Shown: positions 1-12,204 of the stretch, piece by piece
Numbering within the stretch: the first letter of the stretch is position 1
Layout: each line of letters opens with the position of its first letter
DNA from: Chondrosia reniformis
Taxonomy: Eukaryota > Porifera > Demospongiae > Chondrillida > Chondrillidae
Direction: 5' to 3'
DNA: 64,000 nucleotides
NCBI GenBank assembly: GCA_947172415.1
Contig: OX359194.1
Coordinates: 2,976,001 to 3,040,000 of the forward strand
The notes under the pieces: generated by a model
What the model was told of the DNA's origin: nothing
What the model saw: the letters and a program-made list of their open reading frames with translations, nothing else
Database searches by the model: none
Program-made: the position numbers and the translations under genes

Positions 1-360
1 GTAGGTCCCCTATAATCCCTCTAATAATCCCCACATGCAATCACAGCTAGTTTGTAATATAAAAGATAAAGAACAATTAAAGCAGTTATTGTATGGTTGA
101 AGAATTAATATATATTAAAGGATTCTCCCACATTCTGGTAAATTATCTGTCTGAACATCATTATAATGGATATAAACAGTTACTATAACCCATTAAAATA
201 CATCTTCAACTTTGCTCCAAAGTAATTGTTTTATTGACTAATTGTTATTGTTATTGTTATTAGTAGTAACCCCTTTAGCCAAGGCTGATATAATTGGGGG
301 ACATTTACATAAAATAACACAATTATGCAATAATTGATAAAAATTCAATGGCAAATTAAT
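1..360. other. no recognisable gene
   Basis: AT-rich sequence with a short TTATTG/TTATTA run near 240-262. I see no coding exon, RNA gene or clear repeat boundary. Confidence 0.4.
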
Positions 361-830
361 AAAATGAAATAGTTCATATACGTAGTAGTCTTTGATTCTT
401 CATTTGAAACTCTGATTGTCCGCTTCTTATGGCAAAAGGGTACCAATCATGATCTGCCTTATAAACAAATGAATAAGCCATACAGTTACTCCTAGGTGTA
501 GTTAAATCTATATCACACATCCTCTCTAAGTCCAAGATCCTCATGTGTACTAAAGAGTCTTTCCAAGTATCCAGGACACGCACCTCTTAAATGTTTCCTG
601 GTACACTTTGCTCTCAACATCCTCCGTCTGCTTTGTAGTGTCATCCATCCTATTAGGCTGCAGAGGAGCTATCCCAACTTTCATTTAGTATCAATCTCAT
701 CCCTCTCTTCTGTATTCTCTCCAATTTAATAGCATCACACTGCAAACACTCACTCCATACTACAGAACAGTAGTCCAGAATGTCTTTTAACTTCAGTTAC
801 TACATTTATATATAGGTTATCCAATGGCTT
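361..830 (-). mobile_element. LINE 3' end remnant (C-terminal region after the RT)
   Basis: Read on the minus strand, 650-790 encodes a peptide with DYCSVVWSEC and KLERIQKRGMRLIL. This is the region just downstream of the reverse transcriptase in CR1/Jockey-type non-LTR retrotransposons, where a conserved 'DYCS..W' is followed by 'L..IQKRA.R.I'. A second frame (374-660) continues with RMDDTTKQTEDVESK and LTTPRSNCMAYSF, in the place of the usual 'R..R....' tail. Stops and frame changes show it is dead. No RT core is visible upstream in the window, so only the 3' end remains. Confidence 0.55.
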
Positions 831-2868
831 CCAAGGCGTTACAGTACCACTGAGGGTTATATCTGTTAATGCCTAAGAAGCCTGGTTTAACCTATTTGTA
901 GCTCAGGCAAGACTTTGAGTAACCTACCTTGAAGAAGAAGATAAAGAACAGGGCAGCAAGATGTGCTTCGCTTAATATTCTCCCATATTGTCTGATCTGT
1001 ATGGTCCCTTTTTTCCTTTCCAGATGGTCGTTGTTTTGCAATTAAGGTTGTGACCTTTTGAGTTTTCAATTATCCACAAACTGAAAATATACATATATTG
1101 CCCAAGATACCCTGAAAAATATGAATACCACCCAGGATCCTTGAGTGGTATGTGGTATGGGCCTAATGTCTATCTATTCATTTGCTTTGATGTTCAGGCT
1201 GCCCGGGCTATACAACTATGTATATTATAGTTTCATGTCACATGGAATTATATATTTCATTGGGCTCAGTCTGATGTATATGTATGTGAAATGTGAAAAC
1301 CTATACCTGTGCAATTTACACTGTCTGACTGTAATGTAACGTTAACGTTACTACTTATTGTCCCATTTTCAGCTTATATACGTGTATCAAATAATACCAA
1401 ACAGGTGAAAACATATATATGGCAGTACCGTCTATTATTTCTATTATAGAGATTTCATTTCAGTTGGTGATGTTTATCGATACTAAACAGATCATACATA
1501 AAAACTGCATATCTGAACAGAATCTTATTAAAAATTCTTTCATGTGTAATCTGGTGTATCTCTAAACGTATTGCAAAACTGAAATAGGCAGAGTATTCTA
1601 AAAATGATGAATTGTAATCGCTATAAAACCTAAAAGACTAAATTAAAATTCGTAAGGAATGAAGAGATTAATGTATAGGAAACATTCTAAAATACAAGAT
1701 ATTTGGGACCATGGATAACATGTATATGACACGTGCACAAATGTGCACAATTTTCAATAGACCTATGATTTGGAGCAAGTCTGTATAACTTTGTATTGCA
1801 TATGCAAAAGATTCCCTGAGCCTGTGATTGATTTTAGAAACGTACTTATAATGCCTTAACACCAATGTGCTTGCAAATGGAGAGGTCCGCTATAGCCGAG
1901 CATGCATGAGCAGTGGATATATAATCGTTTCATGCACCAGCATTGTGGATTGAAATATCTCCTGCTCCTTTAATTAGTTATCAAGCTCGATCACCCTTTG
2001 GGGATATTAACATGTGGAAATATCCAAATATACATACGTAGATGCCTACATTGAGAGGCTTAATTAGGATATGAATACGTTTAATATAGTCCATTATATC
2101 ACCTTTCTGCTTTGCTAATAGGTTCCCTAATTGTCACCTTGCAGTATATTACTCTACATTTTCCAATTTTGTGTCTATGTGGAATAGGCTCTTAGTATAA
2201 CATTTTTGGCTTTATTCTGAAACCTACGTATATACTTTATTGACTAAATGTTTGTGGCCAATTTTGCAGATAAGTTTTACTTTACCATTTTTATATACTT
2301 TTCTTCAATCCATTTATGGAGGTGACCAGCTGACCTTCATATATAATACAATATACCCAGACTGTCCAATCTGGGGGTGACCCCAAGTAGGGACACATGC
2401 AACGAAGATAGTTATACCCCCTGCATGATTTAGCTGATCATGATTCAGCCTGACTATATATATCTGTGGACTATATCTATGGTGTGGATGTGTATAGAAT
2501 ACCTAACAGTGCCTCATCAGATCTATACCCCAGTGCTGTTTTAGCACGTGTGCACTTTAATATTAATTATTAATAATAATAATATGAAATTGGATTTCTA
2601 CTGCCAGCCTGAAACATTTGTGAAGGGGAGACTCCCCCACAGCATAAAGACACAGTATAAATACATCTAGCTCCAGTAGTAATTGAATTGACTGGACTGA
2701 TTAGAGCCTTTGACCCTGAATAGTAATGTATAATACATCTGTACATGCTACGTATATATATATAAGTTAATATATACCACGAGTGTGAGTGTAACAGGTT
2801 ATAATAGTACATTTAGTTTTTTATTTTTAAATTGGGGAATGAGCTAGTACAGATAAGACTGATGCCAG
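831..2868. other. gene-free AT-rich stretch
   Basis: Only short spurious ORFs of fewer than 81 codons occur here. There is no domain signature, splice-consistent exon or tandem repeat beyond short AT/TATA microsatellite runs. Confidence 0.4.
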
Positions 2869-4145
2869 TTACACCCTTGAGGTCCGCAGATAGCATTGAT
2901 AGGCCGACCTCTCCCAATAGCCCAGCATCTTGACTTTTGCATCAGACACCCCTGCTTGGAGAGCAGTAGTTGCGGCCCCTATCCTAAAGCTATGGCCTGT
3001 ATAATGGCTAGCATCAATACCAGCCACAGAGAGAGCTTTCTGCATTTCATCCACCAGCCGGACCCTAGTTAGCAGACTATATAGCATCTTTGAAGGTGAA
3101 TAAAGGGCCATCATGTGGACCTCGCAATGTAAGGTAATCAAGGAGCGCTGAGACTGGACACAGGTCAGTGCCAGTCTTGGAGAGAAAGATAGAAGATCCT
3201 TTTGCAAATGGGCCCGTCTTTGACTGTTTTATCTTGATGGCTAACCTGGAAACCATCTGGGTAGTTTGTGAGAATGAAACATCAGAAAGCGAAAGGTGCC
3301 GAGCCCTATCATAAGAGCTAGCAGATGGTACTGTAAACGCAGGATAATATGTTACGTGAAATGCCATCGGCTAATGTATTATGTATGCCAGCAACATGAT
3401 AAGTGGCTAGGGTAAATTTATGGTAAGCTGAGAAGAAAGATAGGCATCTCAAGAGGTGCATCACCACCCCTGGGGGTTCCTTGGAGGACCTTTTCTTGAT
3501 AACTTCAATTACCGATGAATTATCTATGTGGAACTGAACATGATGCCCAGACCAATGGCTACCCCACATAGCACAAGCGAGGACCACAGGGACCAACTCT
3601 TTTACCATAATGTTCACTGATTCCCACTCTAAAGGCCATTGTCCTTGTAACCACAAGTTGCCCCAGAGTGCCCCGCAACCGAACTTGCCTGATGCATCAA
3701 TGAATACATTCATAGATGGGACCACCTACTGCGTCAGGTTAAGAGAGGTGATTCCATTCCAGTAATCTACAAAGGTTGACCACCAAGCTAAATCAGATCG
3801 GAAGTCTACATTTAGTCTAATGTGGTGATGGGGTGCCCTTGGAATTGACAACAAGTTGATCATCCTTCTTAAGAATGTCCGACCCTGAGGAACTACCCTA
3901 CAAGCAAATTGTAGAATGCCTATTAAATGTTCCAGCTCGTTTCTAGTACATGATTTTTTAGCCTGCCAACTAGTAAGCTCCCTTTGCAAGCGTGAGAGTT
4001 TGTCTGCAGGCAGGCGGGCTTCCATTTTTCCTGTGTCAATTTGGATACCTAAAAATGTTAGGCTAGTTGTTGGACCCTCTATCTTCTCCATTGCCAAAGG
4101 TACACCCAATTGCGTGCAGATGGCTTCTCAGGAAGGTAGATAGGC
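2869..4145 (-). mobile_element. DIRS-type retrotransposon relic (RT/RNase H/tyrosine recombinase)
   Basis: Three overlapping minus-strand frames give, in order, the end of an RT (about 4145-3726: LGVPLA, TSLTFLGIQIDTG, ELEHLIGILQFACRVV), an RNase H (about 3725-3360: VFIDASGKFGCGALW, HIDNSSVIEVI, HVAGIHNTLADGISR), and a tyrosine recombinase (about 3367-2869: LSLSDVSF, SKTGTDLCPV, then GHSFRIGAAT and LGYWERSAYQCYLRT). The recombinase keeps the family's H-x-x-R box and a C-terminal tyrosine. RT plus RNase H plus tyrosine recombinase defines DIRS/Ngaro-like elements, which integrate through a circular intermediate rather than with a DDE integrase. Frame changes near 3,110 and 3,360 and the missing 5' RT and gag show that the copy is truncated and inactive. 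Confidence 0.85.
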
Positions 4146-4498
4146 TCTTTGTCGAGGGACTGAAACAAAACATGTGTGAAGATCCAACAGCACCAGGTAG
4201 GTCACGTATATATAGTACAGTGGAACTTTGTTAAGAGGACCACAGTTAATATATAAGAATTTATGGGTACAGACAGTCTACGGATATGCATATGGATGTG
4301 CATACGCTCGTAGACGGTTAACTTTTTTATAGGATGTAACATATATATGAGACCTAGAGGTGCATACATGCAGGTAACAATACAAGAATTGCTTCTTGCG
4401 TACCTTTAACTATACTGGGCTATAGACAGGTTTGCTAATGGGATACATTTCTGGTTGGTGCCATAAATTGAAATTACTGATGCTATAGGCATACCACC

Positions 4499-7400
4499 AA
4501 TTGCTGTACTATGCAAGGACATACATATAAAGGAGATAAATGATTTCAACCTGACACACAAGAAAGTGTACCGCTATGAAGTGCTCGGGGGATTACACAG
4601 TGTGACAGCTTGGCAAGAGTTATTACAGGACCATCCAGGTGACATATACAGTGTTCAGAAAAGTTACACTATAACATGTTTATGCTAATTTTAAATGAAC
4701 ACCCCTATGTGAACAAGCATCATAACTCCCCTATCATTTAATTGTACTATTATACTGTCAATGCAGGATACGAAACATTCAAAGATGTTTCAAGCATCAT
4801 CTACTGTGGTCTCACAGATGATGAATCTTTGCGTCTGGCTGCCAGACATAATATAAATGGCCACTTTACACAAGCCGTGACACACCATGACTATGTAAGT
4901 TTGCAGCAAGGTTACGGACATACGCAAGACAATTAACCTATGTTATGGGTCCTGTTTGCTACTTTAACACAGCTTGATGCTTGCAGAGCAAGGCTTTTCA
5001 CTATGGCCAATCAAGATCCTGAAAAGGAAAGCAACACCATTTCCCTCCACAGAGTGGAAAAAAGATGACAGCAGTACATTCTACCAACGGTATGTACACA
5101 GTGTCATAAATTAACATATTAGACTGACCTCTTGAGCGTACTGTCTTGTTGTTGTTCTTAAGTAGAATGTCTCTCCTCACTTCAACTTGCAGAACATGTC
5201 AAAAACCCAAAGAGAAAATATTCTAAATCAGGCCTCATTTTTGTCAAAGGTGTGGATGCTAACCACTCAGGTTATGAATGCCTTCGAGAAGGGAGAGCTG
5301 AAGGGGTAATCTCAGCCCACAAATAAAACTCAACTTACCAACAGCATAAAGCAGCATCACTTACAACCTCTTAATCACCTTGAAGAAGATTTCCAGGTTT
5401 GAGCCAAATAATTCACTTCATTTATGGTACCTTTAAATAACTGGCCGACTTGTTGAAAGGTACCAAAATGCTAAACACAAAAAATGACCAATATATACAC
5501 ATGCAGATCACAATAGGCCCAAACTTACCAATTTATGGTATTATACCTCTTTCCGTACAAAGATGGACATGCTACAAATGCTGCTTCAAAAGAAAATATC
5601 TTTTGGAAGCTGAGGCAGAGGGCAATGAGCTTTAGAGCTTTGGAGGCTCTTAAGGGTGCCTTCGTAAGAACTACTAATAGCAATAATTGGGAAACAGCAA
5701 GAAACATGTTTCCACACCATGCAGATCTGGAAAGATTGAAGACATAGTGCATACAAATTTACAAAATCTATTAAAATACTACTGAAATTCTTTTTTTAAC
5801 AGGTGGACTGCCTTCCGTATTTAAAGATTACTACCACAGTGCAATGTTGTCTACAGAGTCAGCATCCATGGACACCGCTACAAAAACAACCTTTTCACAA
5901 GATGGCTGTACAGTTTCGTGTTTAAAAGCTGAGAGTACATCTCAGACAGGGGAGCACATCAAGTGGCACCTACCTGACTTCTGTGGTGCAAATCTTGTGT
6001 TTGTAGTCATTGCCAAGGTTATTAGAGTGACTACTTACTCCCCTGTAGAATAAATACTTTATGTAGAGATTCAGATTTCCATACTTCAACATTTATGAGC
6101 TAAAAAGTTATTGAGCATCAACAACAAGGAATTCTTTAGTAGAACGTTTCAACCCTCGTTGTTGACACTCACTAACTCATCATACCTACAACAAATACTC
6201 TCTATCATTTCTTGATATTTAAATATAAATTTCAATAAGGTCTATATAGCAATATATACGTACGTATTATGTAGGTGTAAAGAGTATAGTGCAAGGAGGT
6301 ATACAGAATAATTAGAGTTAAAATAATCTATTACCAATGCATATATATAAACCTTGAAATTCCTTAATGTAGGAGATGGAGACAGAGCAGATTACCTCCC
6401 TGGCCTACACTGCCAGGGAGATTAATCGAATCTGGACGAATATTGAGGTCTTCAAGTTAATAATATTATCAGACATGGAGGACAAGAGTAGGATAGAATC
6501 CAGCCTCAGCTGCTTTGATTCAGTGGAACACGCCTATGCTTACAATACTAAGCCCACAGGAAGCTTAAGTAAGAGTCATTAACATGTATACATTTTTATC
6601 AAAAGGAACATAAAACATAGATATATATTCTTGCATCATAAGCATTAAAGAATGTGAAAATGAAAATAATTAGCCTCTCATAACTTTAATTAGTGTTTAA
6701 TATATGTATTTAGGTCATTATTGTTTAATATGACTTACATTTTAGGTCAATGCTGTCCAATGTTGCCTCGTGCTTGGCCTGCTACCTAAATTTGGCTATT
6801 AATCAAATTGACAGAAGTTGCATCTATTGATCCTGCATGTTGTCTTGATATTTCGCTATATGAAAAGTTGTACTTTTGCTTACATTATTGTACAGCTAGC
6901 AATCTGTCAGCAGGCTTGATCATGTTGCAAGCTCTGAGACTGATCACTGTTGGCCATTGGTCCCAAAATGGAAAGATAAGTCCACAGCACATTAGGGGAG
7001 AGGTGTCCAATGTCTTGGACCATGCAACTCAAGAAGAGTTGCTGTTCAAGATATTGGACACCTTTTCTTTTGTCGGCAACACCGTTATCAACGTGACAGG
7101 GGATGCCACAAATGGTAAGAATTATGTAATTATGTTGCAGCATAATCATCTTTTATGGCTTGAGTCAATTATTCAGCTATGAAAATATATGGCTTCATCA
7201 AGCACTTGTGCAAATTTGCATGCTGTATACTAATTGATTAATTACAAGTGCAAATTTGCACATTGAGTAATACGTATATATGTATACACATGTGCAAAAT
7301 TGTACTTTCTCCAACTTTAGGTCAATTTGCTGTTTCTTGTCTGAGGGGGGGAAGGGATGGGATCGTGTTTTAATAAGACCCAGATATTGGGGCAACAGCC

Positions 7401-7508
7401 ACCGGAAGTCTTGCCGAGTATTTGTATCTTTTAGATGAAGATGAAAAAAATAAAGAAGTCATCGAAGAAGTAGAAGTAGAAGAAAAAAGTAGGATAGGGA
7501 CTGTATAG
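4499..7508 (+). CDS. multi-exon gene of unknown function, 5' incomplete, possibly decaying
   Basis: Exons join with good GT..AG sites: 4499-4639 (YRYEVLGGLHSVTAWQELL) to 4766-4894 (CGLTDDESLRLAARHN), phase 1 on both sides, then an exon from about 4973. At the 3' end an exon ending at 7114 (TVINVTGDATN) joins, in phase, an exon starting near 7386 (GATATGSLAEYLYLL) that ends in an acidic tail at a TAG, 7506-7508. Between these, coding-like pieces at 5560-5745, 5800-6050, 6376-6570 and 6750-7114 need frame changes that I could not resolve. The first exons faintly recall ParB/Srx-like domains (a GG-x-H-x-x-x-A box), but I do not recognise the family. It could be a real gene, a young pseudogene or a domesticated element ORF. 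Confidence 0.45.
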
Positions 7509-7787
7509 ATTAGAAGTAAACCTTTTTTAATCTAATTTATAAAACACACTTCTTATTTAACATATTTTATTATTTTATGTACTTACTATTTATTCAGTAA
7601 GATTAAACTACAAATTTCTGAGCTGTCTTACACTCTTAAAAGAAACATACAAGATGACTAAATCTTTAAAGACATTTTGGATCAGAGCAAAGGATGCGCA
7701 AGAATAGAGTCTGAACATTTAAAAATCTGATAAAAAATATTTTAACGGTTTATATCAGATTGCGTTATTAAAGGCTACAAGACTTTA

Positions 7788-8125
7788 GCCACACTGAAAT
7801 TCTCAACTTCTGCATACAGAGTAGTAGTCTCTACAGATCATATAAGGTTAAACACATGGCCTTCCAATTACCTTTTCACGCCTTAGTATAGACTGAAGAT
7901 GATGCATCTGCATGCCATTATCAGCAAAATTTCCAGTCTCATGCAAGGGGTCTCAGCCAATAATCGCTGCATATTTGACTGGCCTTGAGTGTGAGCTAGG
8001 AGTACCATTCTTTCGTATTTGCATACATTCACATAAACAACAGGGTTAGAGACAATTTGGTAACTTGCACACAGGGACATGAAGGCTGGGGCCTTTAATT
8101 TATTTCATGAATAATGTCCCTTATG
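7788..8125 (+). repeat. dispersed repeat R, copy 1
   Basis: About 340 bp closely matching 47,710-48,065 on the same strand (shared runs include the stretch around 'catataaggttaaacacatg'), with a diverged inverted copy at about 13,735-13,990. There is no coding content beyond short antisense ORFs. Confidence 0.7.
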
Positions 8126-8339
8126 TGCAAAGATTGCAAAACCAAAATGGGTTTAAAATACAATCGAATTCCTAGCTTATGCTCCATAAAACGTACAGAA
8201 ACTAGAGAACAATAAAAATTTTCAACAAAAATAGTGAAGATGTAGGTGGGATGGCACAAAAAGCACAGAAACAAGAAAGGGATATTATACAAGTTACAAA
8301 ATGGTCTCTAACCCTATTGATTATGCTGCTGCTTCATTA

Positions 8340-8520
8340 GTCATGAATAGTCTAGTACAGCATTTTCCTACATGCTGTGCCTAATTAAAAAGTCTATATA
8401 TAGGGAACTAAACCTGGAGAGAGCTTTGGACGAAGATATTCAGGTGTCCACTTTTTTCTTCTGCTCCACTGGGCCAGACAGCTGTTTCTGGGAATTCCAC
8501 CCTTCATCAGTGATTAGGAG
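8340..8520 (-). repeat. dispersed repeat with hammerhead-like end
   Basis: On the minus strand 8470-8512 carries CTGATGA, a GGG/CCC hairpin, GAAA and CAGCTGTC in hammerhead order. An extra A sits between CTGATGA and stem II, and stem I pairing is poor, so it is a degenerate or variant motif. The adjoining part (8370-8420) recurs inverted at about 20,395-20,470, and the motif itself recurs at about 23,276-23,320 and 39,997-40,034. Confidence 0.6.
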
Positions 8521-8985
8521 TCGGTTTTTTTCATTATCTTGGTCTTCTGGTTTTCTATGCTAAATCTAGGGGCCTTATAAATATACACAATTTTGATGCC
8601 AAAATTATTTAAATAAGGTGTTAACTAAGACACATGAAAAAGCAATGTATGTAAGTCAAATTAAATTTTATGAATTAGATTTACTAGTAATCTTGTTTAT
8701 ACTGGCAAAACTGACTCAGCACAAATATATATTACAAAATACATGTACATACGTCTACTCTTAGGTCTTATACTACAAATAACAATTTTTGGAGATGGGG
8801 TACATAACACAGAATGTGGTAACACAAGACAGTCCATAAGCATACTGCATCTTGAGTTCTGTTGGTTGCATCTGTTTTCTAAAGTCTTTCTCTTCCATTT
8901 ATTGTTTAGAAACCATATACGTACATCCAACTGAACTGAAGAACCACATACTGTAAAAATATAATATACACAGAATTTATACTCC

Positions 8986-9340
8986 ATTGCCAGGGCAACC
9001 GCCTGTGTTTAAATTTCATAACCGTGATATAACAGGATTTAAAAAGCTATATACTGGTATACTGCATCGGTTTCTTAAATCCTGTTATATCCCTGCCCAA
9101 ATATGGTAAACTAAGATGTTTCTTCTTGGGGGGTTGGACAATTCTCCTTCCATTAAGGACAGTTGAAGTAGTCAGGGCAAGAGCATTCTATGAATTAAGT
9201 CGTCAACGTTTAAGCAAAAACAACTAGACGCTAGCAGAGCCATCTTGAAAGTCCCGCCAAAATAAAGATAAAAAGCGACGGAGTATATATCACTCATACC
9301 ACGGGGCTTCGGTGCATATGGATTTATACATATATATTGT
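8986..9340 (-). repeat. dispersed repeat X, copy 1 (small ORF plus hairpin)
   Basis: This matches 13,266-13,640 (same strand) and 61,030-61,560 (opposite strand). It contains the inverted pair 'taacaggattta...taaatcctgtta' and, on the minus strand, a broken small ORF starting MALLASSCFCLNVDD. A promoter-like TATATATCACTCATACCACGG block sits upstream of that ORF. It looks like the 5' end of a mobile-element transcription unit. Confidence 0.6.
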
Positions 9341-9654
9341 GCATGCATTATGAAGCCTTTATATATACATCTTCCTAGAATTGCATGTGAGCAAGAAATA
9401 TAGTATGATTTAAAATGCAAAGTCATTATATATGTTATGTCAGGTTAATTAAAAAACATCTAATGGAACCTGTCATGCATGCATCTATTTTCATCTATAT
9501 ATGTTTATGCAATAACATGCACAAGTTAACATACTTACATACCTATATTGTATACAGTGCATGATTTGTATAGTGCTTCTGTATACATACATATATACAT
9601 AAATACTTATATAGAAACTTGCCAAATGATAGCTGCCAAATGATATATCTGTCA

Positions 9655-9881
9655 AAAAATGGTGGACACTCGGCTAGCTTTCGTTTTCTAGCTTAAAATT
9701 ATCTTTCTTATCCTTAGCATAGAACATTGAACGAACGCAATGGGCTTAAAAACCACCCTTACTAATACTATGTAACATAAAGCTTGGGCAAAAACGTTTT
9801 CAGCGAGATATGGCCTTGAAATTGATGGCAATCAAGCAACAACTGGAATTGGTTAACCGGATATCTAAGAACCAGCAAGTA
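9655..9881 (+). repeat. dispersed repeat Y, copy 1
   Basis: This stretch aligns with 14,112-14,310, including 'tatggccttgaaattga' and the end 'aaccagcaagta'. With repeat X upstream it forms a composite (X then Y) present twice in the window. This copy is interrupted at its right end by the insertion at 9882-10,437. Confidence 0.65.
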
Positions 9882-10437
9882 TCTTTGGGATGGTACATCC
9901 TTCGACTTTTGAGCGTTTAAAAACGCAGTTGGTTTTTTCAATTCTTGGTCAAACGTTTCGACCCTGGGGGTCTTCCTCAGTGACTGATGGTTGGGTGGAA
10001 GAATTGCCTCTATTTATAGAGGCAATTCAAAACTGGCCACTCAATTGCTTGGGACAAGGCCAAGATAACAGACAGGGAAACCCACTGGCAAAGGAGAAGG
10101 GTCAAAGAAGCCATCAGGATCCAGAGGAGTCAGGTGAGAATGAATTTAGATCAAGGCATTGTGTTACATCAAGCCTGGAGACGATTTAATATTCATACTT
10201 CCTGTTTTTCTCATTCTGCTGAGGGTCACATGACAGGAAGTGGAAATGGCGGGAAAAATCCTCTATAAATAGAGGCAATTCTTCCACCCAACCATCAGTC
10301 ACTGAGGAAGACCCCCAGGGTCGAAACGTTTGACCAAGAATTGAAAAAACCAACTGCGTTTTTAAACGCTCAAAAGTCGAAGGATGTACCATCCCAAAGA
10401 TAAGTTCGACGCAGTTATAAGGAATCCTTATTCTATT
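9882..10437. mobile_element. 0.55-kb element with 143-bp inverted arms bearing hammerhead-like motifs
   Basis: The arms at 9880-10,022 and 10,260-10,402 are perfect inverted copies as far as I can read. Each contains CTGAGGA, a GACCC/GGGTC hairpin and GAAACG, a hammerhead-like arrangement (minus strand in the left arm, plus strand in the right). The insertion is flanked by the 12-bp direct repeat AACCAGCAAGTA (9870-9881 and 10,438-10,449). Repeat Y at 14,293-14,304 shows the same site uninterrupted. The right tail (10,403-10,437) resembles 59,096-59,125 in reverse, so the family is dispersed. A non-autonomous Penelope-like element or retrozyme relative is the best guess. Confidence 0.7.
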
Positions 10438-10449
10438 AACCAGCAAGTA

Positions 10450-12190
10450 GTTTGAGTTTTTTGGAGCCCCACAAGTTTTTTAAACTCAAAATACTTGTAT
10501 TTTGTAAATGGTTTAATTTACTTTACATATATAGTGTTGCCATAATACAAAGAGAGCTAGGGGAGAGGGCATACGTACAGTAGACGAGGCAAACTAAGCT
10601 GTTGTTATAGGATTTGTCATAATCTCCCAAGATCATCCCAGGTATGTCATCCCTCCCCTCATCTTCCATAGGTGGTGACAATAAACTTCAGCATGGAAGA
10701 AGGGGGAGCTGGGCCAAAGAAATAGTCTTCACATTTACACTCAAATTGGCAGCCATGCTTGAAAATTTGTCAAACATCTCATTTCCCTAGTAAAAATAAA
10801 ATGTACACCTGCATGTACACTGTTATCCCTATGCTTGAATTGAGTCTGTATACATGTAAAGATGAGTGTACATGTAGTAGGTTGGCTTGTCCGCTGCTGT
10901 CTACTCTTGGATACCAACAAAATGTAGTCCCAACCCGTTTCTGGGAGAGAGGGAGGGGCAAAAGTGATGTGTGCTTGCATGAGTGAGTGGAGGGGATGGG
11001 AAACATGTGTAGTTGAATGGAGGAATGAATAGGGTGTATTCAAGTGGATGAGGGGAAGGTGCAGGGGAGGGGCATTAGTAGTTGAGTGAAGGTGTGAAGA
11101 GGGTTCAAGTGGATGAGGGGGAGGGGGAAGGACAGATTGCTTACTGCATGAAAGAGCTTAAAATAGATCCTCTTCTACAGTTCGGTAAAGTTGCCCTAAA
11201 ACCAAGAGTGCTTGTGTTAATTAACATACAAAGTTTAGATCTACATTTTTTTGGTCTTACAGTTATTTTTAGTCTGCTAAAGGTCTCTATATGTGCCACT
11301 TCTCCTCCAAATAAGAGGTGAGGAAGAAACAGTGATATACTATAACTTTGCAGCAAAAATTAACACCTCTTTAGACATTTTCTTTGGAGGAGATTTGAGG
11401 GGAAATACCCAAGGACTATAGTTTGGGATTACAAAATCCAAGTCCAGAGTTGCCAAAGATTGTGTTGGTAAGGAGGCTGAATGGAGAGGTTAGGGCAGAG
11501 AGATCAGGGCACAGAGGTCAAGGTACAGAGGTCAAGGTGCAGAGGACAGGTTTGAGAGACCTGTTTAAGAGACACACTAGGGTAGAGACACACCTTGTTG
11601 GTAACATGAGTTAGTTGACCCATACAGTGATATGTCAGTTTTGAGCTCAAGTGAGTACAATGGAAGGGGAGAGGGAGAGGGGAGATAAGTAAATACCTGC
11701 ATGTACAATGGTATTTCAATAAATATTTGTTTACAATTACAAATATAAAATGAGATCCTTTTGTGTAGAGGGTCAAGTTTGTGAGCACTATAGTTAATTT
11801 GAGTTCTTTGACAAGATTTTAATGTACCTTAGACATGTGATAGCAACTGTGTGGTTAGTGAGTTATGCCAGTTCAAATAGGCTTAAATAGTTTTAATTTA
11901 ACACTGTAGCAGTTGTGGAATACACTTTCCATTGATCACAGATGTGTCTGTGCACTATAGGTAAAGGAGGGCAGGCTAACCATGAACATGTGACACTCAG
12001 AGAATGATACTCCAAGTCATCAGGGCTCAGGTAAAAGAGTAGCTGGCTATATATGAGAAGCTGTACAAGTGTTGAAACATGATTTTATTATTTCTTTGGA
12101 AAATAAATATGACTTGTATTAACTTAAAAACACTCGAGTGGCTAGGTGTGATAATAACTTCGCTTTTTTCGCAACTACTCTAACCGAATA
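10450..12190. other. no gene recognised; purine-rich tract
   Basis: I find no exon or element signature. The stretch at 10,990-11,140 is G/A-rich with 'ggatgagggg' repeated several times, and 11,500-11,545 carries short 'agaggtcaaggt' repeats. Confidence 0.4.
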
Positions 12191-12204
12191 CACTGAAAAC
12201 ATTC

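Noticed and set aside
1145-1339. Small hydrophobic ORF as a membrane protein
   Set aside because: No neighbouring exons, no family resemblance, and the length is expected by chance in AT-rich DNA.
9890-10446. Two ORFs sharing the same 44-residue N-terminus as a gene pair
   Set aside because: The identity comes from the inverted arms of one small element. There is no coding signature.
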